Below, piece after piece: positions 27,548 through 40,751 of a DNA stretch of 64,000 nt. Position 1 is the stretch's first letter, and every line of letters begins with the position of its first letter. The notes below the pieces were generated by a model, which ran no database searches, was not told the DNA's origin, and saw nothing but the letters and a program-made list of their open reading frames with translations. Source of the stretch: Bigelowiella natans CCMP2755 (lineage: Eukaryota; Cercozoa; Chlorarachniophyceae). Location: contig ADNK01001009.1 in NCBI GenBank assembly GCA_000320545.1, positions 5,001 to 69,000 of the forward strand, in the 5' to 3' direction. Position numbers and translations under genes: made by a program.

Positions 27548-28728
27548 CTACTCTTTACCAGATGCAGCTTGTTCGAGTGCCATTCTTTCTTCTCTGAACT
27601 TCTTCGAAAGCTCGGGGTCTTTAGGAAGGTAGACAGTGAGAATTTCGTTCTCAAGTTCGCTGGTGATAGCTTCCTTGTTCACATCTGGAGGCATGCGAAT
27701 GCTATGGTGGAATGCATGATTAAGAGTTCTATTGCCCTTCATCTGCTCCCTGCATTCACCTTGTACAACCAAGACCGGACCACGAACTTCTACCTTGAGA
27801 TCTTTAGATTTAAGTCCAGGACGCTTCATAGCTAAAGTGTAATTAGCTTCATTTTCACCGTACTCGACACTGTTTGCCTTCTGCATTCGCTGCAGAATCT
27901 CCATAGGATCGTTCAACACAGCGTCAGTTCCGCATCCCTAGAGAGGTAATAAATAAAAAGGTCATTTTCAAGTTTATAAAGCTGAAAATTGTTGATGGCA
28001 AATTATCTGTAATTACCTGATTGCAAGTATCTACACAGGTGTGTGGCTCAAGCATCCAGCGGCACCGGTTGAAGCAGTTCTGAAAGCATTCCTCGTCCGA
28101 GATAGATTCGTTACGGTGGTTCTTCAGAGCAAGGTCAAGGACTGCATCCTTAAACTCATTGCGCACGCGATTTTGAATCTCTACGTACTCTCCGTGATCA
28201 GTTGGCATCTGTGCTGCCATGGTCTGCATCATGACTCCGGGGAGGTTTCCCATCACTGCCGCAGCCTCACGAGGATCGATGTGTCCATTTCCGTTCTGTT
28301 ATCAAGATAGGGTTATTTTCATAGAAAATTGATAATCTACTGATCATCTACGCATACTAGTTTCTCCCGTTGGGTACCTGGTCCATTCCTCTGATTGCGT
28401 GAGGGAGGTGGGCGTGGATGATTAGCTGCATTTGGCTGGGCTCATTGGCTCTCTCGTCGTGCATAACCTCCTCAATCATCTCCTCCAATTCCTCACCGCT
28501 TACCTCACCATCTTTGTTCTGATCTGCAACAGCAAGTGCACTTGCATCTCCCAACATTGGCCTGTTGTCATAGCTCTGTGTAGGGCGTCCTCCAAAAGCA
28601 AGGGCAACAATGAAAAGCACCAGGCCTACGCTCAAGACCATGGAGCCATAAAATATCTTTGATTTCTTCGACAGAGGGGAACGTGCCTTCCTCTGCATCA
28701 TCTGGGCGTTGAAGGACGAGTATTCCAT
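27548..28728 (-). CDS. Membrane-anchored EF-hand protein with C-terminal HSP20-like domain
   Basis: Three exons (28728-28378, 28295-28017, 27937-27548) give 339 residues with all phases zero. Order of parts: a short basic N-terminus; one membrane span at about 22-43 (IFYGSMVLSVGLVLFIVALAF); an EF-hand loop DQNKDGEVSGEE; a second loop split over the exon junction, NGNGHIDPREAA; a Cys cluster CFQNCFNRCRW with two further Cys, CVDTC; then an alpha-crystallin/HSP20-like beta domain (YTLAMKRPGLKSKDLKVEVR, IRMPPDVNKEAI, ENEILTVYLPK). HSP20 proteins are ATP-independent holdases. Here such a domain is fused to a calcium sensor and tethered to a membrane, probably by a signal anchor. I know no named family with this order. 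The introns are short and free of microsatellites, unlike most neighbours. Confidence 0.8.
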
Positions 28729-29672
28729 CGTGCGTTCTTTCTCCTCACTGGTGACTGATAGGTTTTGGCTGGGATGGCTCAACCTTTCAGATCCAAACTT
28801 TGGATTACATAGAGATGTCAATTAAAAAAATCTAGTAGTTTTTATTTGTACGTCATAATTTAAAAAGCAAAAAAAGGCGGAATTGCAATCAAAATTTCAT
28901 GTATGCAAAATCAGTATGGAGACTTTAGGTTTGCAATGGAAGGAGTCTTATTTCAGGTTTAAAAGGCTTCGGTCATACGACAAATACTCCTCCCTTTTAC
29001 AAAGAATTTGGACGACAAATATAAGTCTCTGTATCAGAATACCCTTACAAATAGCAGCAGTATCTCCATTCTCCATCGTATCCACGAAATTCGAGAGAAA
29101 TTCGAAGACTGCACGGGCCCTCGCAACTCGGACTGGGTTAAGCAAGGTTGCTAATGCGACCAAACGCAGGCGGATTACGTTCATCGAAACGCATGTGATT
29201 TTTATGGGAGGTAATCCTTATTGCCTGACGCGAGCTTCTTTTCCAATCCAGATTTATGTCTGAAATCCAGGCGAATTATGCCCAACTGAAGCGAGAAAGG
29301 AACGTTTTATTTTGGAGCACGAGCACTTCGTGTCCTGCCAGCCTTGCAGCAGGGGCATGGCATGCCGGTTGGGGAGGAGAGCACTTAGCGCCTGGACTCT
29401 CCGAGGAAGAACGCGGACGGTGGTGTAGAGTTGATAGATGAATCCTATCTGAATTCGGGGATTCAGACTGCATTCGTCCGTGCCACGGCGTTGTTGTGTC
29501 CATGTGTCAGGTGAACATAGAACTGCATAGGGTGTCGAACCTCGTCACAGAGGAATGGGGCCAGGTGATCGATGGTGGCGCCGCACTTTTTCCTAGAGAG
29601 TAGCTTGCTATCTTTTTTATTTGAGAATTTGGAAAATAAAATTACCTAGATATTGATTAACTCGGCCAATAG
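28729..29672. other. Divergent 5' spacer and unresolved 5' exons
   Basis: Part promoter region and part probable 5' exons of the macro-domain gene. Candidates are 29515-29568 (contains SNLVTEEWGQ) and a piece near 29041-29144. Their phases do not yet join, so they are not included in the gene call. Confidence 0.4.
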
Positions 29673-31259
29673 CGATCTATGCGGTGCACAGTTTCCCTAC
29701 TTTCCAAGGTATGTTGGCGAACAATCTGGCTTGGATGCCGTGCACCAGTCCGATAATTACACACATTTATACGATTCCTCATCAAAATGCACAAAGGGGT
29801 GGATTCAGTGAAGATAATCCGCAGCCGAAAACTAAAGAGCAATGGCAGGTTCGTTGACAGCACAGCCACAACGCCACCGCCGGTTTTATTGTTGGTTCTC
29901 TAACTTCAGGCAAGTTCTCAATGGTGTGGGATGGAAGCTGGTAAGTTCAACGAGGGGACACGTGGGTAGAATCATGACTTAGCCATACGCATTTGCAGCT
30001 GTGTGTTTTCATGTTTAAAACACTGTTATTCGTGCAACAGGTAAGGATATGCTATACCCCGTTCAATGCATCGACGGAGCTGTGCACATGTATGCAGGTA
30101 TGCAGGTATTCGTTAATATAAGTACACATTGCTGAGAATCTACTAAACCAAAACATCCACGGCATGTCCTCCTCAGGAAAAGAACTACGAGCGTACTTAC
30201 AGGTTGGTTGCGTTCAGATGATGCCATAGTTTCAAATAGATGGGAGACGGTATGAGGTTGGCAGAGGATAATTGTGTATGTCGGGCAAGAAACACGAATC
30301 TTGAATTTTGATCTGTGTCGTCGTACTTTTGTAAATGCAAACAGGAGAAACATCCCTCAGGGTGTGAAGTATCCGAAGCTGTCGCTAGCCCCTCGTTTGG
30401 AAGCATTCCATATTCATGTACGAAGTTAGCATGCTTTCAGGTGCCGAGTGTGCTCAGCTGATTGATGTTTCTTAGACGGAATAGTCCATGCGGTTGCTCC
30501 TACGGCATCCATGAACCAATGGAGAAAGAAACTTAAGGTTTTCGTCATCATAATCACCATCCACCGGCGGCAACCACAACGAACAACAATTCTACACATT
30601 ACAGACTTTCTCATCCCAGCTAATCACAATTTTTTTTCTGCATCTTCAGGACACCTACATCAATGCGCTCAACAGGGCCGTGGTCATCTAAATAATTAAG
30701 AACGATTTTGAATTTCAGTCGGACTGAGTATAAGTTGGGAATATGATGCCTCCTGCACAAAATTGACACGTCTTTTGTACTTCAAGGATGTTTGGAATAC
30801 GCGAACTGCCAATATCATAAAGGTCCGCATTGCACAGTCCTCTAGCCCCCCTTACTCCCTCCCCTCTCTCTATAGATGTATGTACCCCTCTTCCTCCCTC
30901 ACTCGTCTCAAGTAGTTCCGAACTTTGTAGGGCAAGAACGAAACGGTAAAAATTGCCACACCATTCCTAGGGACTGGGGCTAAAGGAATCGGTACGTCTA
31001 ATGCTGCCCTAGAGCACGGCAGAGAAGAGTCTCAACACCTTATCACTTGCCGCTGTCCTATCCTACAGGCTTGCTTGAAGGGGCAAAAGCTGCCTCAGCT
31101 GCCATTGCAGAGGTGGTTCATCAAGAGGAGTATGTGCCATCGTCGTTTCCCGCCTCAGATACCTGCAGTTTCTTCACTGTCCGATTCAGTTTGATTGATG
31201 ATGCGGAAGTAGCTTCAATTACTGAGACGATGAGTCAGTCACTTGGTATGCCAGATTAG
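29673..31259 (+). CDS. Macro-domain (ADP-ribose-binding) protein, 5' end unresolved
   Basis: Macro domains bind ADP-ribose, and some remove it from proteins or act on its acetyl ester. Eleven exons join in phase over 235 codons to a TAG: 29673-29708, 29749-29848, 29910-29940, 30041-30097, 30177-30202, 30345-30417, 30476-30537, 30650-30682, 30787-30822, 30931-30991 and 31069-31259. The fold is seen as CIDGAVHMYAGKELRAYL, then CEVSEAVASPSFG, YGIVHAVAPTA, LKDTYINALNRAV and KIATPFLGTGAKGIGLLEGA, matching the standard order (GxVxxAIHxxAG, GEAxxTxG, xVIHAVGP, PxxGTGxxGxP). The usual NAAN motif would lie in the weakly defined first exons and is not seen. The C-terminal 60 residues are not part of the domain. 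The start codon lies upstream and is not fixed. Confidence 0.8.
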
Positions 31260-31982
31260 CACTGCGCGAAACGTCTTGCTGCCGAATAAATGCGAGGATA
31301 ATCATATACTTAAGTGGATCTGCTGCATCGTATCCTCTTTGGGACTTTGCCTTCACATGTATGAGAGATAGGGAGACTGCTTGGGGATTCAGTTATCCAA
31401 TAGCTTGGGAGATTACTACTAAGTTATGAAAGACATGGGAAAGCTAATGACGTGCGTGCCAGCAGTGAGTGCTCAAGCGACTGACTATTTGATATTAAAT
31501 GTTAACGGAACAATGAATGACAAATTTGCTATGAACACAAACCGTAAGCTTGCGGTATAAAAATGGCATTGCATGCGTCGCAGAGCTCATGTCTTAGACA
31601 CATGCACGCAATGGACGCATGATTGCAGCCACGTTATATGGCGAGCCAACAGCTCGTGGCACATGCGTGCGTCTGCAGCTAATTTTTTTTTGAGTTCAAT
31701 GCTTCGAAGCTAGTTGCAGTTACGCTGCAGCACTCAGTGACGGCATGAAGTGATCGTCACAACCATTCTCATTTGGTCACGCGCACAGTACACGCCAGGG
31801 TTGAAGTGAATCAACATGAAGATGCAGTTGGTTGTACTCTACACAGAAGCCGTAGCATTCTTTAGCCGACATGTACAACGTTCGAATGACTTGCACGCGT
31901 AATACAATTAACTTTGAGGTGCTTACCTGTTGCTCACACTAGCAAGTGGAGCAATAGTGCGCGCAATCGCTCCTAAGGAACA
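31260..31982. other. Convergent 3' spacer
   Basis: No gene seen. Rich in GCATGC, ACACATGC and TGCATGCGT words like the other 3'-3' spacers, but no clear copy of the 80-bp repeat. Confidence 0.6.
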
Positions 31983-32650
31983 CTATGTGCAGGTCTTTTT
32001 ATTTATAAATGCATCTTCGAATTCTGCTAGGGCCTTCAACCGCTCCGAGTACAGAATGATCTGCTTTGACGCCTTTTTTGGCGAACTCATCTTCGAGATT
32101 TCCGCGAGACTGCGTGGGCGACGGGAGTCCTTCTTCCTCCCTCCCTTCTGCTTGGTGCAAGCCCATGAACATATGGGGCAATCCTTCGCCTCGTGCCGAC
32201 GTGCTTGGCACCATTCGCGACCGAAGTATATCAGTTGGAGGTGGATGGCGCCCCACGAATCCCTAATCCATCACAAATGTAAGGAGGTAAGACACGCCCT
32301 CAACAGCTGTTTTTTTACGTTCCCTTTTCGGAAGATGTGCGACTACCGTGGAAAGAGCTCCGACAGCACAGCCTCTACATGCTGAACGGTCGCATTGGCT
32401 GGTGCCAGCCCCCAGCGCACGGTGAGACGATGGATGTGTGTGTCCACTGGCATGCTAGGTTGGCCGAAGGCCTGTTGTTTGATGATACGATTGGAAGTAC
32501 GTAAGGGCACCTAGCTGCACAGAGGAGACTTGTTTTTTGAGAGGGGGGAATTCATTTTCTGATGATATACTCCGTTCGGGCACAGATAAAAACGCGGCAC
32601 GTTTGATAGATTCACGGTGCACGATCACGAGCGTTGAAAACACGTCACAA

Positions 32651-32685
<35 letters not shown>

Positions 32686-33831
32686 GGCAGAGGATTACGG
32701 ATGCAGTCTTGCGCCCGACGCCTGGAAGCTGTACTAACTCTTCCATGCTAAGAAAAATACAATGATTCACATCTTCTCATCATCTCTGGCTCGGGACGGT
32801 GGCCTTCCCTCTTAATGAATTAACTTACGTTGATGGCACTTTGCCGTCAAAATTGTCCAGGAGCATCTGCGCCATCTTGATTAGATTTCGCGACTTCGTT
32901 GGAGCAAGGCCGACGGAGCGAACTGCCATTGATGTTGAAACAAGCATGTACTCGAACGTGGAAACTTGAAAACTACTCGACGAATAAGTCACCGATGATT
33001 ATTTGTTCCGTGGCAATACGCGGCACAAATATAATATAAATATATATATTCTATTAGTGCTGTCTACATTTTTTTGCAATAGGAAGCTGTTTCGGTAGGG
33101 TACTACTCACTCCAGACTTCTTCTCATACTTTTTAAGAGTAGTCTAGAGAATGAAATGTGCAAAATTAGAGACCTAGTGCGAGGAGCTCCTCAAACGAAA
33201 TCGCGGCTAGTTTTTTTGGTGTCCGGCACTGTTTGAAGAGTTGCTTTGTCACATCGTTGACCTGAATACAATACAACCAGCGGCGCAGTGATACTACAGC
33301 ATTAGAAATGCAGCCTTTTCTTCCAACGAGAACTTACCCTACATGAAAAATAACACACAAACACACACACAAACACACACACACAAACGCCCACACACAG
33401 AGCTTCCTACCTTGCCATCCGTTGTTTGCGCACTGAGCATCACAGCAACTAGCAGCGTGAAATTATCGAGATGGTTCAGAGGGACCGGAGGATCAGGGTA
33501 AAGATGCTGCAGGATCTGTCAAAGTCGAAGGTATTGTGTGAGGGGAAGTCATAATATCTTCCAGCTGCTAAGCTTCTTAATCAAGAGTAGCGTGAACCTT
33601 TGCTATCTCCCGCGCCCTTTCGAGCAAATGCGGGTTCTTTGCAACATGGTCCTTCGCATCAAATCCAGATTTGCTCCGTTTTATCTTCTTCTTTTTAGGC
33701 GTGGCCATAGTTCCGGTCGCAGTAGCAGCATCTCCGGGAGAGGTTTCTCTTTTCTTTCTTTTCCCCCTCAATGCTTTACCTCCCTGATTCGTAACGGCAT
33801 CTAGATTCAGAAAACTACAGGCAGAGACCAT
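31983..33831 (-). CDS. NTH1: Endonuclease III homologue (HhH-GPD DNA glycosylase)
   Basis: A bifunctional DNA glycosylase/AP-lyase removing oxidised pyrimidines. Seven exons, 33831-33598, 33515-33411, 33261-33174, 32922-32829, 32747-32684, 32471-32347 and 32262-31983, give 329 residues, all phases agreeing. A Lys-rich N-terminus (PKKKKIKRSK) is a likely nuclear signal. Core motifs are LLVAVMLSAQTTD, the helix-hairpin-helix LPGVGRKTASVIL with the catalytic Lys, and MPVDTHIHRL with the catalytic Asp. The [4Fe-4S] ligands would be REWCQARRHEAKDCPICSWAC, spaced C-x9-C-x2-C-x3-C instead of the usual C-x6-C-x2-C-x5-C. About 60 further residues follow. The last exon stops at TAG (31985-31983). The ATG at 33831 follows an in-frame TAA, so the start is firm unless a 5' intron exists. 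Confidence 0.93.
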
Positions 33832-34039
33832 TATTCCATTGCAGGGTAGATGTTTGGGTTACAAACTTTTGCGGGCTTCTCGTCCTCGTTTTCAGGGGTT
33901 CTGACGACGGCACTGCTTTGCTGTGTTAGTTCGGAGAATAATCGAATTAAATGGGGTACTCGCGCCTTTCTTACATATTCTTTCGCTCGTCCATCCTATT
34001 GAAACCTCATTCCTCTACTAGACTGGATTTTGACCTTTT

Positions 34040-34504
34040 TGGTTCTCCGCCGCCCTCGAAGAACCTGAAAACGCACACGCGTGAAAAAACGACACCGAAC
34101 CCAATTCGCTCCCGCCATGCCCGCGAACAACCCTCGACGCGTTTGCGCATTTCACGCACAGTCGCCCTGAGACGTTGACTTTCGTCACATAGTTCTCGCA
34201 GTGGTAGCAGCAACAGCTTTGGCTGAGAATGATCGAACGATCGTACCCTGTGCGGCTGCTTCACCACGCGGACATTCGCCAGGGACAGCATCTCTTTGTG
34301 AATGGCGAATCCCGGTCACTGACCGGGGATTCACTGCCAAGATCACCGTCATCATCGTCGGAAAATGACCAGGGAAATTGGACTGCGACTTGGATTTGGG
34401 AATGCCGCAATTTAGGAATTTACTCGCCAGCGCGCTGTCGTACATGCCCGGATCCAATTCGGTGTCGGCTCGAGAAGGGGAGAAGAAATTTCCGAAACGT
34501 TCAT
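34040..34504 (-). CDS. Doubtful small acidic/coiled-coil gene
   Basis: A tentative model. An ATG at 34504 opens MNVSEISSPLLEPTPNWIRA; a donor at CAT-gtacga joins in phase to an acidic exon (SDDDDGDLGSESPVSDRDSP), and a later exon carries LRELCDESQRLRATVREMRK, a leucine-spaced helix. The helix could be part of a bZIP or simple coiled coil, but no basic region is visible. Both strands are open over much of this interval, so coding on either strand remains possible. Its 3' end would lie very close to the NTH start. Confidence 0.3.
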
Positions 34505-35566
34505 CGTCGACGCCGACCCGGAAGAACAGGATGCTGTAGTTGATGGGAACATGCATTCCTTGTTTGTTCTACAGTGGAGTAAGAACTCGCACAGCAATAA
34601 AAAAACAAATATCTGAAACAATGCATGCATGCAAATCGTTCGACGCTTCGCGGCTCACTCGGACACGAGTTCTGTTTTTGTGTTTTGATCGGATCGCTCT
34701 GAAGCTCAACACGCTTCCGTCCCTTCGCTTCCCTCCATGGAGAATGTCTGCGTCGCTGTTCTTGAGAAAAAAAAATTGAGCAGTCAGTGTTCAAGATGTC
34801 AAAACCTGCTGGGTGTCGGACATGCAGAGCGGTCATTCAAATTGCGCATGCGGCTGTGAGGTGACATTCTACTTTGTGTGTTCCAGGCGCTTTCTGGAGC
34901 CTTACAGGAACTCTTGTTGGATTGTGCGTTGGTTTTGTTGCGCGTCGTCGGCCAATGCTCCTGTCGCAATGTAAGGGTGGCATTTTGAAATCCCAGCAAG
35001 GCACAGTTCAAACTTTGCGAAGCATGAGGAAGGAGAAAGGTTCCGTGCTGGTTGTTGACACGTCCATCCAGCGCCCGCGACATGCTGACCCATTTTGGCA
35101 ATCACCCACTGGATGCGCATCAGAACAACCCAACCTTTTCATTTCAACACATTTGTGAGAATTGCTTCGACAATTCGTGTGACATTCATTCGACCATTCA
35201 ACGACACACAGGTCAGCCTAGCAGTGCAATGGATGGAGGCAACTTGCTCGCGCGACACGTAGCGTCGTAGTTGTTGCGAGATGGACAGCAGCATGCGAAA
35301 TGGCAGCTCACACATCTAGACATGCCGTGAGATGTGCAACACATGGCACATGTAAAATGGAAAATTAATGAAAAGGCATCAATTTCATGCTAGCATGGCG
35401 TGTTGCGTTGGTCTATCATCAGCGATGCGATGCGTTGTGATGTGCCTCTAATGCATCTTGATGTTCCAACAACACATCACATGGTGTATCCATAGCATCA
35501 TGGGCGTACTCTTATAAACAAGCTTATGAGCTTTAATAACGGCATCTTCTCCGCCATCATAGAATG
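34505..35566. other. Spacer upstream of the doubtful gene and 3' of the transporter
   Basis: Frames on both strands (for example 34799-35101 minus, 34874-35158 plus) show no protein family. TGCATGCATGC and GCTAGC words appear at 34620-34632 and 35390-35396. Confidence 0.5.
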
Positions 35567-37207
35567 TTAAGAAGACGGCATGGACGAGGCACCACCGCCA
35601 GCTGAGCCTCCCTCAGACCAAAACTGCAAATAGACATCAATCACATGAGAAATCTGGGAAGGACGCATACTGAGGGCAGGAATAGAAACGTGCAAAATCC
35701 ATCAATCTTGCAGCAACCACGCAGCTATCGCGCGGTGGTTTGTCTTCGTTGTCTTCGTTGTATTTTTGCAAGCAGTCTCTCGCTATCTCATTGTTGCAGC
35801 TTTTTTCATCGTCGTAGTTATTTGTAGGTCTCATCACTTACATATGCAACCCACACGAAAGCGAACCATGTCATCACCTGATGGATGGGTACAGCAGGTA
35901 AGTAGTGTTTAGAGGAATAAAAGCCCACCATTGTTTCCGCTCAGTTGAAAAGCTATTTTCCAACTTCAACGACTACTATCACCTCCACCCCGGGTACAAC
36001 TGCTACTACTACTACTACTATTACTACTGCTACTTCTATTTATACCGTAGTTGCGATCCTATCACAAACGCCCATGAAAGAAGAAATTCTGCGAAAAGCA
36101 TATCGCCACGAAGGGGTAACATCAGTCCGGTCACGTCCTTATCTACACTGCCTCTCTCATGCATATAGTTGTATTGCACTTGGAGATGTAATAACTTTTG
36201 GTGGTTTGGTTGGATATCATTCGATCTCCTTCTCACTTTCTACCCCCCCCACCCCCCCCCCTACCCTCATCTCTCCCCCTTTCCTGGCAACTCAACTGAT
36301 ACGATGTCTCCTGGAACTTTGCTCCGAACAGCGTGTAGGCGGAGGTGGCGATGAGTGCCTTTGGTAGATTTTGGCATGAAAGCGAAGTAGAAGATTAGAG
36401 GGGAGATGGGAGCGGAGGATGGATCATTCGCGAAAGAGCCATGCGTGCGGTGAAGTTCCTCAATGGAGGAGCTGCTACTACTACAGGGTCTAATGATCGA
36501 TAGATAACTACTTTCCCCTCATATCATACTGGCAAGATACATGAAGAATATCACTTTCCCCTCGTCTTATACTGGTGAAGAATATCTCTGAGGAGGAGCC
36601 ACTATTTATTGTGCCCCGTACATTCCATCACCCTCAGCCTTCCTCCCCCTTCCTCCCCCTTCCTCCTCCTCCTCCTCCTCCTCCTCCTCCTCCTCCTTCT
36701 CCACCCAACCAGCATTTTGGAAGCATCACCTCGTTGAATCGAGCGAAGCAAAAGGCCGTTGTGACGATGACGGCGCTGGTATAAGTGCCCCACCAGCCTT
36801 TTACCAATATAATCGCAGTAGCAGCAAACAGTAGCAGCAGCACGTGATCATCAAAGTTATGCATTAGTTGGATCAGCAGCAGGACAGGCACACAGAAAAG
36901 AGAAGTGGGGCATGAAAGAGACGAGGTCGGGAAGATGGAGCAAAGACCCCGGGCCAAAATTTGCCAATCAAGCAGAAGAAAAAAGAGATCATCGGTTCCC
37001 CCCCCCCCCCCCCCTCCCCCCCCTCCTCCCATATATGCATGTGCACGATGCTGCTGCTGCTGCTGCTGTTCCCTTGGAAGTAGTACCACGACAGTTAGCT
37101 ATCAATAGAACAATGGTAAACAACTGCTATCGTCTCTCCTACTGATGCACTTCTTACCGCTCGGATAATCGAGAATTGCACTGTAGATTATGAGGTAGAG
37201 CAGCACC

Positions 37208-37241
<34 letters not shown>

Positions 37242-37575
37242 ATGGTCGTTGGCAGGAGGAGGAGGAGGAGGAGGAGGAGGAGGAGGAGGAGGAGACGAAC
37301 AAGAAGAAGAAGAAGAAGAAGAAGATAAAGAGGGGAAAAGATGACGAACGCATGAAGAACCATCCATGCTCAGGGTTTATCTGATTTGGCATTTTATGTA
37401 TGATGCTACTGTTCAATGCTGCTGTGAGGAAGGTGATGATGATGATGATGACGATGGTGATGATGAGAACGACCTGGACGACAGAGAGCCAGTAGTAAAA
37501 TCCCTCCGAAAACCTTGAGAACGCACGCTATATATTAACAGGCTGAACACACACACTCACTCACTCACTCACTCG

Positions 37576-37613
<38 letters not shown>

Positions 37614-37926
37614 TACCGCAGCATGGGGGCTAGTACGATTCCAGGGACTAGGGCCAAGAGCCCTAGATTGTTTGCCCACTGTAACAACCAACAGCAGCAG
37701 AGGGGATGGAAAGAACGACAACAATCACGACGACGATGACGACGATGACGACGATGATGACGATGATGATGATGATGATGCATACACACGCAGAGATGAA
37801 TGCCTGTGGGTGCTATTCGAATCGTGTCGATGACGGGAACAAACATATTTAATATACCGCTAAGGATACGGAGCCGTTTGGATCTTCGGGAGGAGCAGCG
37901 TTGTTTGTGCCTGGCCGATATCACGC

Positions 37927-37964
<38 letters not shown>

Positions 37965-38085
37965 TAGATATCATCAATAGCGAACATGGACAGCTATCTT
38001 CCATGGACTTACGGCTAGATTGGCCTCAACCTTATGTCTGCACTTATGATTTGTATTGGTGTTGCTTGTATGCGTCCGTGTATGC

Positions 38086-38121
<36 letters not shown>

Positions 38122-38232
38122 AGAGAGAGGGATCTCAAAAGCAGAAAAACTTCGCGCTTTCGGTCATGTCGCAAAGTGGAAATCGAGGATCCTTTTCATG
38201 GATAACAAGAGCGCATAAATATAAATAAATAA

Positions 38233-38285
<53 letters not shown>

Positions 38286-38737
38286 TTTTTGCATTTTTTC
38301 CTCTGCATTATCACTATACCAATAGGTAGAAGGCTGACGAATGACCCCCTGGCATGATGTTCAGCCATGTCGATCGAGGAGGAGTAGGAAGAGGAGGAGA
38401 AAGAAGAGAAAATAGAAGCAGAAAGAATGAGATGTGGACACGTGAAACCAAAGATTATCATGAGAAACAAATACAGAGAGACGGAAAGAGAGGAAGGGGG
38501 GGAAAGACAAGCAGAAGTTAAGATGGGCTTGATTAGACTACTCTTTGAATGGCATGATACGCACGTGCTTTTGTGATGTCGTGTAGGCGGTGCTAATCTA
38601 AAAAACAGGTTTTTGATATTTTGTGCCCCCCCCCCCTCTTCTCCCTTATCAGCACGTTTACTATGGAGCAAGTGCCGATATTCATATTATAGCGGTTTAG
38701 GAATATGCATGGAAACGATGCTATATAAATAAAATAT

Positions 38738-38785
<48 letters not shown>

Positions 38786-39993
38786 AAAATAATATTACCA
38801 CATGTGCATGTTGACCAAGCACACCACCATTATGATGCCCCAGGACTCCTGCACGATGATAATTAATGATGATAACGATGAGGAGGAGGAGGAGAAGGAG
38901 GAGAGTAGTTATCAGCTATCATGGCGACGCGACGAGAAAGAAGTACGATGGTAGAAGAAGGAAGAGCAAATCAACGATGCAGATCACGAGTTTGCGACGA
39001 TGATTTTTAATACCTTGATGTCGGACCAAACTTGCCCACTAGATACCCCCCCCTTAGGCCTGATGATGATGATTATGATGATGATGATGATGATGGTGAT
39101 GACGATGATGAGACGAAGAGGACAATTAACATCTTATCGTAGACAAAATCAATAGCGTTTCTAAATTGCGAGAGGAATGATTGAGAGCATACCGTGCTTC
39201 GGAGCCCTTTATGGCGATTTCTCCTCCTCCTCCTCCTCCTCCTTGTTCCTTGCGCACAAGCGGCAAGAGCTCTCCACTTGGACCCATCATCAAATTGGTG
39301 AATTCTTTCGTCCCCTCCTCCTCCCCCCCCCCCCTGCCTCGCGCTCGTCCCTTTGCTGCCTCGACCGAAGCTGCAGGGGACATGAAGTCTGAATAGGGAG
39401 TTTGGCACAGAAAGGAAGATGAGCAGAGAAGGAGGGGAGGCTACAACAACGTGTGTGCGTGTGTTTGTGTGTTTTGGGAATGGGAGAGAGAGAGAGAGAA
39501 GCATCAGGGTAATACGTCAAGATTGTGCGGCACACAGGAAGGCTAGATCTAAAAGCCATGTCGCAACACGGCAAGTTGATGGCTTCTTCTTCACCCCCCC
39601 TCTTTCACCCCTTGTTTTATACAACGTGAGTATATGTAAAAGGGATTCTCTTCTTTTTAGTCATAATGCCATCCTCGTGGCGGTGCGACAACATTAATAC
39701 TCGTCGCATATCATCATCATCATCATCATCATCATCACCTTCTGGGTTCTTAGTAGAGATGTACCACATACTTATCAACGGCAGCACCTACAAGCAGTAG
39801 TACACAGAATGGGGGAGGTCGAAGGAGGGGAGAGGGGGGTGTGCGGGTATGAAGGCAGTTGATTCATCATCAGCAGCAGCAGCCTCGATATTCAAAGACA
39901 TGCGACTATTTCAATCCGCCGCCTTGGCATTGATGGAAATTGTAAATACCAAAAGGCTACCAATAGCTGGCTCATACGGCCTATTGCATACTG

Positions 39994-40026
<33 letters not shown>

Positions 40027-40697
40027 TCACTACTAGTACCTGGGTCGGGGCCAAGAGAATGAAGAATACATCAGGAGATATATTTACGGCTTGCTGTAGC
40101 ATGCCCAACCCTGACAGGATCTAGATAGGTGGTCAGACGAAGAAGCATTAATTACCAAACATCTTGAATTTTTGTTCCTTCTTCTTCTTCTTCTTCTTCT
40201 TCTTCTTCATCATCATCATCCCATCTTGGTTATATATAAACCCAGTCGTCATCACTCACCCCCCCACGTCAGCGGGGAATTCACCGCCGTCGCATATCAT
40301 AGCCACTATCACTACACACACATGTGCTGGCAATCTGCAATGCTGCTATGGTGCGTACCCCCACGAAGATGACGTCGCCAAGTCTCACAGTGGCGAAGAG
40401 ATACGGGTCGTATTTTGTCAGGTACGGTAAGAATACCAACACCTGAGCGTCGATAGAGGGTACGTGTGAGGAGCTGTCTGCTTTGAAACTACAATCTAGG
40501 CCCTCTTCCATTCAGTATTTCAGCTTAAAAAACGGTTGGTATGAGATGGTTAGGCTCTACCTGGAATGTACCGACCATGCCCCCCATTATTGACATCTAC
40601 AATAAGGAAAACACAGTTAAATCATACCACACTTATTTTCGCCTTTCGCCCTAACAGGAACACTTAAGGCGGACACATCACGCGGTGAGTTATCGGA

Positions 40698-40751
<54 letters not shown>

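Noticed and set aside
28883-29263. 126-codon plus frame and a 78-codon minus frame over the same bases
   Set aside because: Neither joins in phase to the macro-domain exons or HSP20 gene, and there is no family match.
33831-33960. Leftward exon ending VCNPNIYPAME whose TAA overlaps the NTH start codon
   Set aside because: Attractive as an overlapping gene pair, but its phase does not fit the upstream doubtful gene and an alternative last exon near 34060 fits better.
37728-37780. Possible CRISPR-like or tandem array from regular repeats
   Set aside because: These are simple (GAC)n/(GAT)n microsatellites inside introns; there are no spacers and the genome is eukaryotic.
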